DNA of 64,000 nucleotides from Cohnella sp. SGD-V74 (GCF_003001675.1 NZ_PVYW01000026.1:1-64000); one strand, 5' to 3'. Counted from the first letter of the stretch, positions 7,584 to 15,825 are shown. Made by a program: numbers and translations. Notes: generated from the letters alone by a model not told the origin.

Positions 7584-7633
7584 ATATTGGATATAGGACG
7601 GTTTGGACGCCGCAGTATCGTTGAGCATTCCTG

Positions 7634-7777
7634 TTATGCTGTTCCTGCGTAGGACTCGGCCGTGATCGCCTCATACTGTTCCTCGTTGATCTTGCCCGCT
7701 GCAACAAACTTTCTAACGTCCGCTTCATCATACCTACCGGCGTCGTAGTGCCGTTTTAATATTGCGTACCAGTCCAT
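7634..7777 (-). CDS. xkdX: XkdX-family phage protein
   Basis: A 47-residue protein beginning MDWYAILKRHYDAGRYDEAD and continuing with VRKFVAAGKI and NEEQYEAITAESY. This is the classic XkdX pattern (short helix, KRYYDxGxY, then KxITxEQYxxITGxxY). XkdX follows tail-fibre genes in PBSX-like phages and defective prophages. GGAGGTG precedes the ATG at 7777. Its first 44 nt overlap the end of the upstream tail gene in another frame. Confidence 0.88.
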   Translation of the reverse strand: MDWYAILKRHYDAGRYDEADVRKFVAAGKINEEQYEAITAESYAGTA

Positions 7778-8267
7778 CTATAGCACCTCCTTTTTTATCG
7801 ACGAGTTCGAGCAGCAATGCGGCTTGCTCGGCTTCAGACTGCGCCAACCTCCGCTCCAAGCCGTCGAGTCGGATTTTTTCGTTGACGAGTTCGAGGGCTA
7901 GCATTGCGTTCTCGTTTTCGAGATCGGCAATCGATGCAGAGAACGCTCGTCTAGGTATCGGCGGCTCCTCCGCTGCTTCAGGATCAGGATACGAAAAAAG
8001 CAGCGACGGAGTCTCGCCGCTCACGTCTACTCGGTATCCGGTGCATGTTGCAAAATCTTCCGCACACTCGCCATAGCCTAGATGTAAGCAGCCGACTGTT
8101 GATGGAACACGTTCTGCCAAGGCGGCGTAGACGGTGAAATCCTGTTCTATCGTTGTTTCGGACACGTAACCACTGGTACTCCTCTTTTCTCCAGTATCGA
8201 CAATGAGACATCCCGTCAAAAAGTCATAATAAATCTTTCTTCCAATAGTAACGTACAACAATCTCAC
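7734..8267 (-). CDS. Phage tail-associated protein with C-terminal coiled coil
   Basis: A 177-residue protein between the tail fibre gene and xkdX, in the slot usually held by XkdW-like proteins, though the sequence itself was not recognised. The N-terminal 90 residues look beta-rich. Residues about 105-165 form a heptad-like coiled coil (around ENENAMLALELVNEKIRLDG). The start is GTG, overlapping the fibre stop codon (GTGA). It probably belongs to the distal tail or baseplate. Confidence 0.72.
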   Translation of the reverse strand: MRLLYVTIGRKIYYDFLTGCLIVDTGEKRSTSGYVSETTIEQDFTVYAALAERVPSTVGCLHLGYGECAEDFATCTGYRVDVSGETPSLLFSYPDPEAAEEPPIPRRAFSASIADLENENAMLALELVNEKIRLDGLERRLAQSEAEQAALLLELVDKKGGAIDGLVRNIKTALRRR

Positions 8268-9343
8268 CCCAATATCATATAATTATGAACAAAATTACTA
8301 ACCGATACTGGCAAAACTACTGTTGAGGATGAGACGACCATATTACCACCTGCCCGGAAATGACGTGGTGCCGCAATTTGAGATACGACAGCTATCGCGA
8401 CAATCAAGGCACTAGAGTTCAAATAACCGAATTCAGTCGTATCTTGCCAAACAGTCCATCCGTTCGTTGTGCCATTTCCAGGGGCACAGACAAAGATGAA
8501 TTTAGGCATAAAGTTATGTCCTGTGATGGTTATACTTCGAGAATATTCTGTGCCGCCGGAGTAGCCTACATAAACATCTGGTGCGTTATTTGATGTCACA
8601 CTTCCAGTCACAATAACTTTCGGATCCAAGGTTCCTAAAAGACCGAACATATTTACGCCTGATTTAATATTCTCAGTTGTAAAATTTGATTCTGCTCTAT
8701 AAACCCAGTCTGAATTACCATCGTAATATCCAGTTGGAGGTTTAAGATATAACCTAATTCCCTCTACTGGTTCCATTCCTATCGCCAGATTGTCTCCTGC
8801 GCGGTGGTGCATTGTACCCAATGTTCCCGCAATCGTCGTTCCCGTAAGCACCTTATCCGGCGGAACAACAACAGCCGCAACTTGCCCACCTCCTCCGTGC
8901 TTACCTGCCGGAATCGTCTGTGCGGTTGGCCCTGGTGTAAACGACATATTCCCACGGTCGACCATCGTCCCCGTCAACTTAGTCCCGTCCGCACCGTAAG
9001 CCGTTTTAGACGCCACAATGTCGGCTGCGGACGCTGTCGCGTCACTCGTGTCTGGACCGACCGGAATCGCTTCGATATTTCCGGCCATTTCTGCAAAAGT
9101 ATCTTCCGCGTCCGTAGGTACACCCTTGTCAGTGATCGCGGACGCGATTACAGCTTTGCCGTCACTGACATTTGTAAAAAGCTCCGCAATCGCACCCGCA
9201 GCATCCTTAGCCGTCGTTGGAACTCCCGCCAGATCACCCAATGCCGAATCAATCTTATCCATGTTTTCATTAATGACGGTTATGTCCGCATTTTCGCTCT
9301 CTTGCGGTTTCTTTAGGCCCGTATGCGGCGTCATTTCAGGCAT
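8264..9343 (-). CDS. Phage tail fibre-like protein
   Basis: A 359-residue fibre-type protein. The N-terminus (TPHTGLKKPQESENADI) resembles the baseplate-attachment segment of tail fibres. The middle carries repeated fibre-like segments (KTAYGADGTKLTGTM, TLGTM). The last 100 residues (ITGHNFMPKFIFV... to VHNYMILG) resemble a receptor-binding tip. The start at 9343 is set by AAGGAG; the frame extends to 9403 without a ribosome site. Its base composition is visibly more AT-rich than the flanking chromosome, which fits horizontal origin. Confidence 0.8.
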   Translation of the reverse strand: MPEMTPHTGLKKPQESENADITVINENMDKIDSALGDLAGVPTTAKDAAGAIAELFTNVSDGKAVIASAITDKGVPTDAEDTFAEMAGNIEAIPVGPDTSDATASAADIVASKTAYGADGTKLTGTMVDRGNMSFTPGPTAQTIPAGKHGGGGQVAAVVVPPDKVLTGTTIAGTLGTMHHRAGDNLAIGMEPVEGIRLYLKPPTGYYDGNSDWVYRAESNFTTENIKSGVNMFGLLGTLDPKVIVTGSVTSNNAPDVYVGYSGGTEYSRSITITGHNFMPKFIFVCAPGNGTTNGWTVWQDTTEFGYLNSSALIVAIAVVSQIAAPRHFRAGGNMVVSSSTVVLPVSVSNFVHNYMILG

Positions 9344-9506
9344 CTGCTTCAACTCCTTATTACCGTCTGGATTGAGGTAAGACCTCTTACCCATTAGTGG
9401 CAATCGTACGACAAGCCATATACCCTGAGAAAACTAGAAGAGCGCAATCCACCTACATGAACATTTCACTCTCGCTCAACTCCCTTAAACAGAGAACGTT
9501 AGTCGA

Positions 9507-9952
9507 AAAAAACGGTTAATTCCTCTCGAAAATTCTCTTTCTGACTCGAGTTACTCGACAAAATCGATTAATTCCTCTCGAAAAGCCACTTTCTGACTCG
9601 AGTTACTCGACAAAATCGGTTAACTCCTCTCGAAAAGCCACTTTCTGACTCGAGATACTCGACAAAATCGGTTAACTCCTCTCGGAAAGCCACTTTCTGA
9701 CTCGAGATACTCGAAAAAACCGGTTAACTCCTCTCGAAAAGCCACTTTCTGACTCAAGATACTCGACAAAATCGGTTAACTCCTCTCGAAAAGCCACTTT
9801 CTGACTCGAGATACTCGACAAAATCGATTAATTCCTCTCGAAAAGCCACTTTCTGACTCGAGTTACTCGACAAAACCGGTTAACTCCTCTCGGAACACCA
9901 CTTTCTGACTCGAGATACTCGACAAAATCGATTAATTCCTCCCGAAAAATAC
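9507..9952. repeat. 52-bp tandem array, about 8 copies
   Basis: The core CTGACTCGAG recurs, with minor variation, at 9541, 9593, 9645, 9697, 9749, 9801, 9853 and 9905, exactly 52 bp apart. Each unit contains CTCGAG, ACTCGAC, a 6-bp palindrome that is either GTTAAC or ATTAAT, and AAAGCCACTTTCT. The period is not a multiple of three and no long frame crosses it, so it is non-coding. It lies between the phage-tail cassette and erpA-like gene. Confidence 0.95.
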
Positions 9953-10160
9953 GCTTCCTAGCCCGATCTCCTCTCAACCAACCTCAAGAGAACACAAAAA
10001 AGACCCCCATAACGATTAGTCGAGGACTAACATCGTCACAGAGGCCGTAATCTACAGCCCATTATTGGTGCAGCTTACACCAGATCGACTCGGCGGAACC
10101 GGTGAACAATCACCTAACTAAGCGCGTAAGCGAACTGCCGTCACCAATCCTGTCGCCCAA

Positions 10161-10520
10161 TCAGCAAGGCTCCGCAGCAGGATTGCCCGCTTCCGTAGCC
10201 GTTCTAAAGCTCGAGCCGCAGCCGCAAGTGGCGGTGGCGTTCGGATTGTGGATGGTGAAGCCGCCGCCCATGGCGGATTCCTTCCAGTCGATCTCCAGGC
10301 CGCGCAGGTACTTCATGCTGTCGCTGTCGACGACAACCTTCACGCCGCGAACTTCCAATTCGCTGTCGCCTTCATGAACTTCGTCGTCGAAGCCCATGCC
10401 ATATGAGAAGCCGCTGCATCCGCCTTCCTGTACTCCAATGCGCAGAAACAAATTCGGAATTTCTTCCGCGGCAAGCATTTCCTGTATTTTCTCCGTAGCC
10501 GATTCGCTGATGTTCACCAT
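10161..10520 (-). CDS. HesB/IscA-type iron-sulfur cluster carrier (ErpA-like)
   Basis: A-type carrier that holds and passes on Fe-S clusters to apoproteins. The 119-residue protein has the three conserved cysteines: one in GGCSGFSY (about residue 35) and two in TCGCGSSF (about 99-101). GGAGGGG precedes the ATG. It stands alone, with its own promoter-like sequence upstream. Confidence 0.9.
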   Translation of the reverse strand: MVNISESATEKIQEMLAAEEIPNLFLRIGVQEGGCSGFSYGMGFDDEVHEGDSELEVRGVKVVVDSDSMKYLRGLEIDWKESAMGGGFTIHNPNATATCGCGSSFRTATEAGNPAAEPC

Positions 10521-10577
10521 TGTCGGTTCCCCTCCTTAAGTGCTACCGTTCTCCTCTACAGTATACTCCAGAGAACT

Positions 10578-11012
10578 CTAAGCCTCAAGAGAGGTATCGC
10601 CCGCCGTCTGCTGAGCGATCGCCTTCAGCTCGATGCGGCAGCGGAATTGCCCTTTCTCGTTCAGCAGAAAGTCGGCCAATCGGCGAAAGACGAGCGCAAG
10701 CTCCTGACCGCCGGATTCCGTGTCCAGCGTATAGCGGAACTGGTCGGCGGACAAGCCGCGAGCTCCGCCCTTCTCGGCCGAGAGCGCTCCCGTCGCCTGC
10801 ATCCTCTTCCATTCCTTCGAAGGCTCGAACTTATCCGATTTGCGCACGATCTGCTCGTAAATGCGCTGTTTCTTGAGCCACATATAGTATTGAATCGGAT
10901 TGTTCAAATTCCAGGCCTGGCTTAAATCCTTGATCGTGTAAGCCGCCCGGTACTGTTGCAGCGTTTGAATCTTCTCGGCTTCGTCCATCTTCTCCAGTTC
11001 GCTGAGTGGCAA
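10578..11012 (-). CDS. Hypothetical protein
   Basis: A 144-residue soluble protein of unrecognised family. Residues about 27-55 (TIKDLSQAWNLNN and the following basic helix) could form a helix-turn-helix, while the C-terminal half is beta-rich. It sits just upstream of the A-type carrier gene on the same strand with only 57 bp between, so the two could be cotranscribed. Confidence 0.7.
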   Translation of the reverse strand: MPLSELEKMDEAEKIQTLQQYRAAYTIKDLSQAWNLNNPIQYYMWLKKQRIYEQIVRKSDKFEPSKEWKRMQATGALSAEKGGARGLSADQFRYTLDTESGGQELALVFRRLADFLLNEKGQFRCRIELKAIAQQTAGDTSLEA

Positions 11013-11282
11013 AATGTCCGGTTTCAGTCTAATACACCGCCTCGTTCGATATTTTCATTTCTACATTAACCATAATTTTCTTATTATTCAAGTTGATTCC
11101 CTCTTTTGCCAGGGTTTATACGTTTTCTATTTCCAGTTGCCGTAAGGGGGGTTCAGGTTTATAATGTTTACAGGTTGTTCACATTTGGCTTTATTTGATT
11201 TTTTGGAAAGTTCTTTTTTTCACAAATAGTCGATTTTTCTGTCGCGCTATTTGGTATACCATTACGGCTGGAGGCGTATGCC

Positions 11283-12386
11283 ATGACTCTCGTTACGACG
11301 CACCCTGACCGCCAAATGGCGGAAATCGCCGACAAAGTCCGGAACGGCGAACGCCTGTCTCTCGAAGACGGGGTTTTCCTCTATCGTTCCGACGATTTGC
11401 TGACGATCGGGCAATTGGCCAACGAGGTAAACTTAAGGAAAAACGGCAAAAAGGTTTATTTCATCGAGAACATGAGCCTTTATTTTACGAACGTATGCGA
11501 AGAGCGCTGCGCGTTCTGCAACTTCCGCAAAGACGAGGGACAGGAAGGCGCCTATACGCTTTCTCCTCAGGAAATGATCGATTACGTCGAGCAGCACATC
11601 CATCCCGGCGTTCGCGAGTTCCATATCGTCGGAGGCCACAATCGCAACGTTCCGTTCGAATATTATGTCGAATCCCTGCGGGCGCTCAAAGCGAAGTACC
11701 CTGACGTCACGCTTAAAGCCTACACCGCCGCGGAGATCGACTTCTTCTCCCGCCATTCCGGCCTTACTTACCGGGAAGTGCTCGAACGTTTGATAGAAGC
11801 CGGCCTGGAGACGCTGACCGGCGGCGGCGCGGAGATTTTATCGGACCACTACCGTAAAAAAATGCGCGTGCACAAAGCGAACATCGAGCAGTATTTGGAG
11901 GTTCACCGGACGGCTCACAACCTCGGTCTCCGCACGCATACGACGATGCTGTACGGCTCCGTGGAGACGCTGGAAGAACGCGTGCAGCACATGATTCATA
12001 TTCGCGATCTGCAAGACGAGACGAACGGCTTCCAGGTGTTCATCCCCCTCTCCCTGCAGCCGATCAGCCCGAAAGCGAGCATTCGCCGCAGAAACTCGGC
12101 TTACGACGATCTCAAAGCGATCGCGATCAGCCGGCTGATGCTTGACAATATTCAACATATTAAAGCCTATTTCATCAATATCGGCACGCAGCTCACGCAG
12201 ATCGCCCTCACGATGGGGGCATCCGACGCGCACGGCACGATCGTGAAAGAGAAGATCAGCCACGCGGCGGGCGCGCTGACTCCGGCCGGCATTACCCGGG
12301 AAGACCTGGTGTGGCTCATCAAGGGCGCCGGACGAATTCCGGTGGAACGCGATACGTTCTACAACGAAATGAAAATATACGAGTAA
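11283..12386 (+). CDS. mqnE: Aminofutalosine synthase (radical SAM)
   Basis: Converts chorismate-derived 3-enolpyruvylbenzoate plus SAM into aminofutalosine, an early step of the futalosine menaquinone pathway. The radical-SAM cluster motif CEERCAFC (CxxxCxxC) lies at residues about 72-79. The length (367) and segments VREFHIVGGHN and LTGGGAEIL fit MqnE rather than its relative MqnC. GGAGGCGTATGCC precedes the ATG. A hairpin with weak T tract follows at 12391-12420. The gene is not clustered with other mqn genes in this window. Confidence 0.88.
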   Translation: MTLVTTHPDRQMAEIADKVRNGERLSLEDGVFLYRSDDLLTIGQLANEVNLRKNGKKVYFIENMSLYFTNVCEERCAFCNFRKDEGQEGAYTLSPQEMIDYVEQHIHPGVREFHIVGGHNRNVPFEYYVESLRALKAKYPDVTLKAYTAAEIDFFSRHSGLTYREVLERLIEAGLETLTGGGAEILSDHYRKKMRVHKANIEQYLEVHRTAHNLGLRTHTTMLYGSVETLEERVQHMIHIRDLQDETNGFQVFIPLSLQPISPKASIRRRNSAYDDLKAIAISRLMLDNIQHIKAYFINIGTQLTQIALTMGASDAHGTIVKEKISHAAGALTPAGITREDLVWLIKGAGRIPVERDTFYNEMKIYE

Positions 12387-12390
12387 TTCG

Positions 12391-12424
12391 GAGTTCCCCG
12401 TCGGGTAGACGGGGACTCTTCTGT
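12391..12424 (+). terminator. Weak intrinsic terminator after mqnE
   Basis: AGTTCCCCGTC pairs with GACGGGGACT, followed by a T-rich but interrupted tract. Confidence 0.55.
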
Positions 12425-12462
12425 GTCATACTAAGGCTAACCGACATCAAAGGAGATCAAGT

Positions 12463-13521
12463 ATGAGCAAGGTCGTTATTTTAGGCGGCGGGTACGGAGG
12501 AATGACGGTCGTCCAGGAGCTTCTGGAGCATATTCCCGACGACAAGCAGCTCGTTCTCGTCGAACGCATGCCCTATCAAGGCTTGAAAACGGAGTATTAC
12601 GCGCTCGCGGCAGGCACGGTGTCCGATCTGGAAATCCGCGTCAATTATCCCGTTCATCCGCAACTGCAAATGGTTTACGGCAATATTACCGATATCGATC
12701 TCGAAAATAAAATCGTGCGCGTCGCCAACCAGGAGCCGATCCCCTACGATTCGCTCGTCATCGCGCTCGGCTGCACGGACAATTACCACGGCATTCCGGG
12801 CGCGTCTGATTACACGTGCAGCATCCAGTCCTTGTCGGCGACCCGCCGCACGTTCCAGCAGATCAATGACATTCGGCCTTACGGCCAACTGACGATCGTG
12901 GGAGGCGGCCTCAGCGGCGTCGAAGTGGCAGCAGAATTGCGCGAGAGCCGTTCGGACATCAACATCCGCATTCTCGATCGCGGCAACAGCGTCATGTCCG
13001 CTTTCCCAGGCAAGCTGCAGGAATACGTAGCCTCCTGGTTCCGCCAGCACGACGTGGAGATGCGTTCACACATCAGCATCACGTCGCTTGAGCCAGGCAT
13101 TATCCATAACGGCTCAGAATCGATTCTAACCGACGTTACCGTCTGGACCGCGGGCATTCAGCCGGTTCCGCTCGTCCAGCGCATGGAGCTGCCCAAAGAT
13201 CCTCAAGGCCGTCTCGTCGTGAACGAGTACCATGAGCTGCCCGACTACACTCACGTCTACGTCATCGGCGACTGCTCCAGCCAGCCGTTCTCCCCAAGCG
13301 CGCAGCTTGCCGGAGCGCAAGGCAAACAAGTGGCCGAGGTGATCCGTACCCGCTGGCAGGGCAAAGACCCGAGACTGGGCCGCATCAAGCTGAAAGGCGT
13401 ACTCGGCTCGCTCGGCAAGAAGGCCGGCTTCGGTCTGATGGGAGCGACGCCTCTGCTCGGCCGCATCCCGCGGATGCTGAAGAGCGGAGTGCTGTGGAAG
13501 AGCAAGCGCCACTTTGGCTGA
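12463..13521 (+). CDS. yutJ: NDH-2-like FAD/NAD(P) oxidoreductase (YutJ-like)
   Basis: A second NADH-dehydrogenase-like flavoprotein, 352 residues. It has the N-terminal FAD motif VVILGGGYGGMT, the NAD-binding motif TIVGGGLSGVEVA (about residues 145-157) and the C-terminal FAD motif VYVIGDCSSQ. AAAGGAG precedes the ATG. The neighbours yuzB and nfu reproduce the B. subtilis yutJ-yuzB-yutI order. The electron acceptor is unknown; a quinone is likely from the family. It is shorter than the ndh product near 3 kb and clearly divergent from it. Confidence 0.85.
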   Translation: MSKVVILGGGYGGMTVVQELLEHIPDDKQLVLVERMPYQGLKTEYYALAAGTVSDLEIRVNYPVHPQLQMVYGNITDIDLENKIVRVANQEPIPYDSLVIALGCTDNYHGIPGASDYTCSIQSLSATRRTFQQINDIRPYGQLTIVGGGLSGVEVAAELRESRSDINIRILDRGNSVMSAFPGKLQEYVASWFRQHDVEMRSHISITSLEPGIIHNGSESILTDVTVWTAGIQPVPLVQRMELPKDPQGRLVVNEYHELPDYTHVYVIGDCSSQPFSPSAQLAGAQGKQVAEVIRTRWQGKDPRLGRIKLKGVLGSLGKKAGFGLMGATPLLGRIPRMLKSGVLWKSKRHFG

Positions 13522-13533
13522 TCGCCCGCTCCG

Positions 13534-13806
13534 TCACAGATCGTCCAGCAGCTTGTCTAAGGCGTTCCGTTCTTCCTCTTGCTGACGGATCGCCTCCAGT
13601 ACGAGCTCATACAGCTGCTCGGGCGTCTCGGCGACGACGCTCTCGCCGTTCACCAGCGCGTAAGGCGACAGGAAGCATTCTCCGCAATTGCCGAGGCAGC
13701 CGTATTCGATCACTTCGACCTCGACGTCCGGCAGCTGTTCGAGCTTTCTAAGCGCCTCATCCGTTCCGTGGTGAGCGTTGCTCACGCAAAACTCCACGAC
13801 GTTCAT
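13534..13806 (-). CDS. yuzB: YuzB-family protein (DUF1450)
   Basis: A 90-residue protein with cysteines in the pattern EFCVSN...EYGCLGNCGECF, as in the YuzB/DUF1450 family. These cysteines resemble the thioredoxin-like [2Fe-2S] fold, but the function is not established. The ATG at 13806 gives the family N-terminus MNVVEFCVSN; the longer frame to 13848 does not. It is convergent with yutJ and divergent from nfu. Confidence 0.85.
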   Translation of the reverse strand: MNVVEFCVSNAHHGTDEALRKLEQLPDVEVEVIEYGCLGNCGECFLSPYALVNGESVVAETPEQLYELVLEAIRQQEEERNALDKLLDDL

Positions 13807-13855
13807 AAACGTTTCATTTCCTTTCTTTATGGCAAAAATGCTAAACATGGTCTGT

Positions 13856-13883
13856 TTGAAAATGATTCTTTTTGTACTATAAT
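13856..13883 (+). promoter_or_regulatory. Sigma-A promoter of nfu
   Basis: TTGAAA (13856-13861) and TATAAT (13878-13883) are separated by 16 bp. The spacer region, TGAAAATGATTCTTT, partly resembles a Fur/PerR-type 7-1-7 box (about 10 of 14 positions), which would make sense for an Fe-S gene, but the match is weak. Confidence 0.7.
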
Positions 13884-13908
13884 AGGACTATGAAAGGAGT
13901 GGATGATC

Positions 13909-14151
13909 ATGAGTACAAATGCTCCAAGCATGTACGACGAAGTAAGCGACGTTCTTGACAAGCTGCGTCCGTTCTTGCAACGCGACGGAGGAGACGTCGA
14001 ACTCGTCGACATCGAAGACGGCATCGTCAAGCTGCGTCTGATGGGCGCTTGCGGCAGCTGCCCAAGCTCCACGATCACGCTCAAAGCGGGGATCGAGCGC
14101 GCGTTGCTGGAAGAAGTAGAAGGCATTCAGGAAGTCGTTCAAGTGTTCTGA
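13909..14151 (+). CDS. nfuA: NifU-like Fe-S scaffold/carrier (Nfu, YutI)
   Basis: An 80-residue Nfu-domain protein that carries [4Fe-4S] clusters. The cluster-binding CGSCPSS motif lies at residues about 48-54, with the usual LRPFLQRDGGDVELV N-terminus. The ATG at 13909 has the best ribosome spacing (AAAGGAG, 9 nt); the in-frame ATG at 13903 is too close. Confidence 0.92.
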   Translation: MSTNAPSMYDEVSDVLDKLRPFLQRDGGDVELVDIEDGIVKLRLMGACGSCPSSTITLKAGIERALLEEVEGIQEVVQVF

Positions 14152-14169
14152 TTTTCCTTCATTGGAAGC

Positions 14170-14203
14170 GTAGAAGGTCCTGCCGATCCGGCAGGACCTT
14201 TTG
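14170..14203. terminator. Bidirectional terminator between nfu and SDR genes
   Basis: AAGGTCCTGCCG and CGGCAGGACCTT form a perfect 12-bp stem with a 3-nt loop, followed by TTTTG on the plus strand. It serves nfu and could also serve the convergent SDR gene. Confidence 0.85.
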
Positions 14204-14980
14204 TCATCGCTTCAGCATCGTGCGGATCGGGTCCAGCCCGCCCGACACGTCGATCGTGTTGCCCGTGATGAAGTCCGATTCCGGCATGCACAGGAAAGCG
14301 ATCATGCGCGCGACGTCCTCTCCGCTTCCCGGCCTTCCGCGGGGCGACTCCTCGTCCATCAGTCCGACGACGTCCGCGATGCTCTTCTCCTTGTTCTCGC
14401 CCCGGATATCCCCCGGGCAGATCATGTTCACCGTAATTCCGCTGGCCGCTTCTTCCACCGCAAGCGTTTTCGTGAACGACACGAGACCGACTTTGGCCGC
14501 CGCGTAGACGGCCCTGTGAGGCCAGGATCTCGCTTCCGAAGCGTGGCCGAAGCCGAAATGAATGATTCTCCCCCATTGCCGCGCCCGCATGCCCGGAAGA
14601 ACGCGGTGATCCATCAGCATCGTGCCGACGAGATTGCCGTTCATCAAGTAATGGATGTCGTCCGTCGAATAGTCCGCGAACAAGCGGCGCTCCCGGATGA
14701 AAGGGCCGGCGTTGTTGACGAGAATGTCGATTCCTCCGAACATCTTCTCCACTTCGGATACCAGCCGCTCCGAATCGCCCTCGACCGCGATATTCGCTTG
14801 AATCGCGTACGCTTTGCGGCCCAGAGCCCCGATCTCTTCGACGAGCCGCTCGGCCTCGTCACGGCTGTTCACGTAATTGATCGCCACATCGCATCCATGC
14901 GCGGCCAGCTCCAGGGCGGTGCGTCGTCCCAGTCCTTTGGCGCTGCCCGTGATCAGCGCGGTTTTGCCCAACAGCTTCAA
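14204..14980 (-). CDS. Short-chain dehydrogenase/reductase
   Basis: A 258-residue classical SDR. It has the N-terminal NAD(P) motif TGSAKGLGRR, the NNAG motif (about residue 88), the catalytic YAAAK (Tyr/Lys, about 158-162) and the ICPGDI loop. The strand that normally ends with the catalytic Ser reads IIHFGFGHAS, so the usual serine position is not obvious. The start is TTG 14980 behind GGAGGGG. The substrate is unknown. It follows the HEPN gene by 27 bp on the same strand. Confidence 0.85.
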   Translation of the reverse strand: MKLLGKTALITGSAKGLGRRTALELAAHGCDVAINYVNSRDEAERLVEEIGALGRKAYAIQANIAVEGDSERLVSEVEKMFGGIDILVNNAGPFIRERRLFADYSTDDIHYLMNGNLVGTMLMDHRVLPGMRARQWGRIIHFGFGHASEARSWPHRAVYAAAKVGLVSFTKTLAVEEAASGITVNMICPGDIRGENKEKSIADVVGLMDEESPRGRPGSGEDVARMIAFLCMPESDFITGNTIDVSGGLDPIRTMLKR

Positions 14981-15007
14981 GCGGTTCCCCTCCGTCTCGT
15001 CGTAGGC

Positions 15008-15718
15008 TTACTCGATGCGGCGCAGATAGGCGCACCCGTAACGAAAAGCGATATGCAGCGAGCCTTGAACCATGGCCCATCCTTGATCCAGATCCTCCAT
15101 GTTGGAGCCGAGATTTTCGAGCGTTCTGCGCGCTCCGTTGTTCGCCAGGCTCTGGGACAGATCGTCCTTCAGCTCCGCGTTCATCTGGTGAATCTCGATG
15201 TTCCTTCGGCTGCGCAGGCGGCTCATCGCGCCCTGATGCCGCTCCTTGATCTCGTTCAGCGGCTTCGCCAGCTCCGAATGAAGTCCATTCTGTCTCATAT
15301 TCCGCAGCATCGTAAAATAGGAATAGTGGGCCTTGATCCGCTCCGTCCGCAGACCGAGCAGTTGATTCAGCAGCGTTCCCAGCTTGTCCAGCAGGGCAAA
15401 AAAGCGGATATAGGCGTTTTTATCGAAATACACATGGCGCTCGTAGCTTGTTCTTTCTTCGGCCGTTAAGTCGTCGATCCGGAAGTGGCCGATCTGCTGC
15501 GCGTATTTCTTGGCTGCGTAACAGCTTTGTTCGAGCTCGTCCATCGAGCGCAGCAGCCCTTCCGCCCAGATCGCGAAAGTGCGGTATTTCTTCGCCTGTT
15601 CCGGTTGACGGTCCGCAAGCGCGGCGCAGCGCCGGGCAAACGCTTCGATGGATCGGACCGTCTCGAGCGATCTCCCCGTCCATTCGCGCGGCCATTCTCC
15701 GAACAGAACCCTAAGCAA
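15008..15718 (-). CDS. HEPN-domain protein (Cthe_2314-like)
   Basis: A 236-residue, mostly helical protein resembling the Cthe_2314-type HEPN family. The HEPN nuclease signature RNxxxH is present as RNIEIH (residues 172-177), so RNase activity is possible; no antitoxin partner such as an MNT nucleotidyltransferase is adjacent. The TTG at 15718 is chosen because GGGGGGAG lies just upstream; an ATG at 15736 lacks a ribosome site. It sits after the ctaA terminator and before the SDR gene. Family assignment is from memory of the motif layout. Confidence 0.65.
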   Translation of the reverse strand: MLRVLFGEWPREWTGRSLETVRSIEAFARRCAALADRQPEQAKKYRTFAIWAEGLLRSMDELEQSCYAAKKYAQQIGHFRIDDLTAEERTSYERHVYFDKNAYIRFFALLDKLGTLLNQLLGLRTERIKAHYSYFTMLRNMRQNGLHSELAKPLNEIKERHQGAMSRLRSRRNIEIHQMNAELKDDLSQSLANNGARRTLENLGSNMEDLDQGWAMVQGSLHIAFRYGCAYLRRIE

Positions 15719-15768
15719 TGGCTCTCCCCCCAGCATCGGATAACACGTCTTGTCCCATTGTAACGCAA

Positions 15769-15815
15769 AAGAGACGGCGCGCTCAACCGGACTCCGGTTC
15801 CGCGCCGTCTCTCGA
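15769..15815 (-). terminator. Terminator of ctaA
   Basis: GAGACGGCGCG and CGCGCCGTCTC form a perfect stem, followed on the minus strand by TTTTGCG. Confidence 0.8.
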
Positions 15816-15825
15816 ACGATTTCGG

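Noticed and set aside
7180..7600. Short frames in the gap before the phage cassette (e.g. starting near 7461 on the plus strand)
   Set aside because: They run into the terminator hairpin and show no recognisable sequence.
9507..9952. CRISPR array
   Set aside because: The whole 52-bp unit is conserved, with no alternating unique spacers, and no cas genes are present.
13856..13883. Firm Fur box upstream of nfu
   Set aside because: Only about 10 of 14 key positions match, and the sequence overlaps a standard promoter; kept only as a weak observation.
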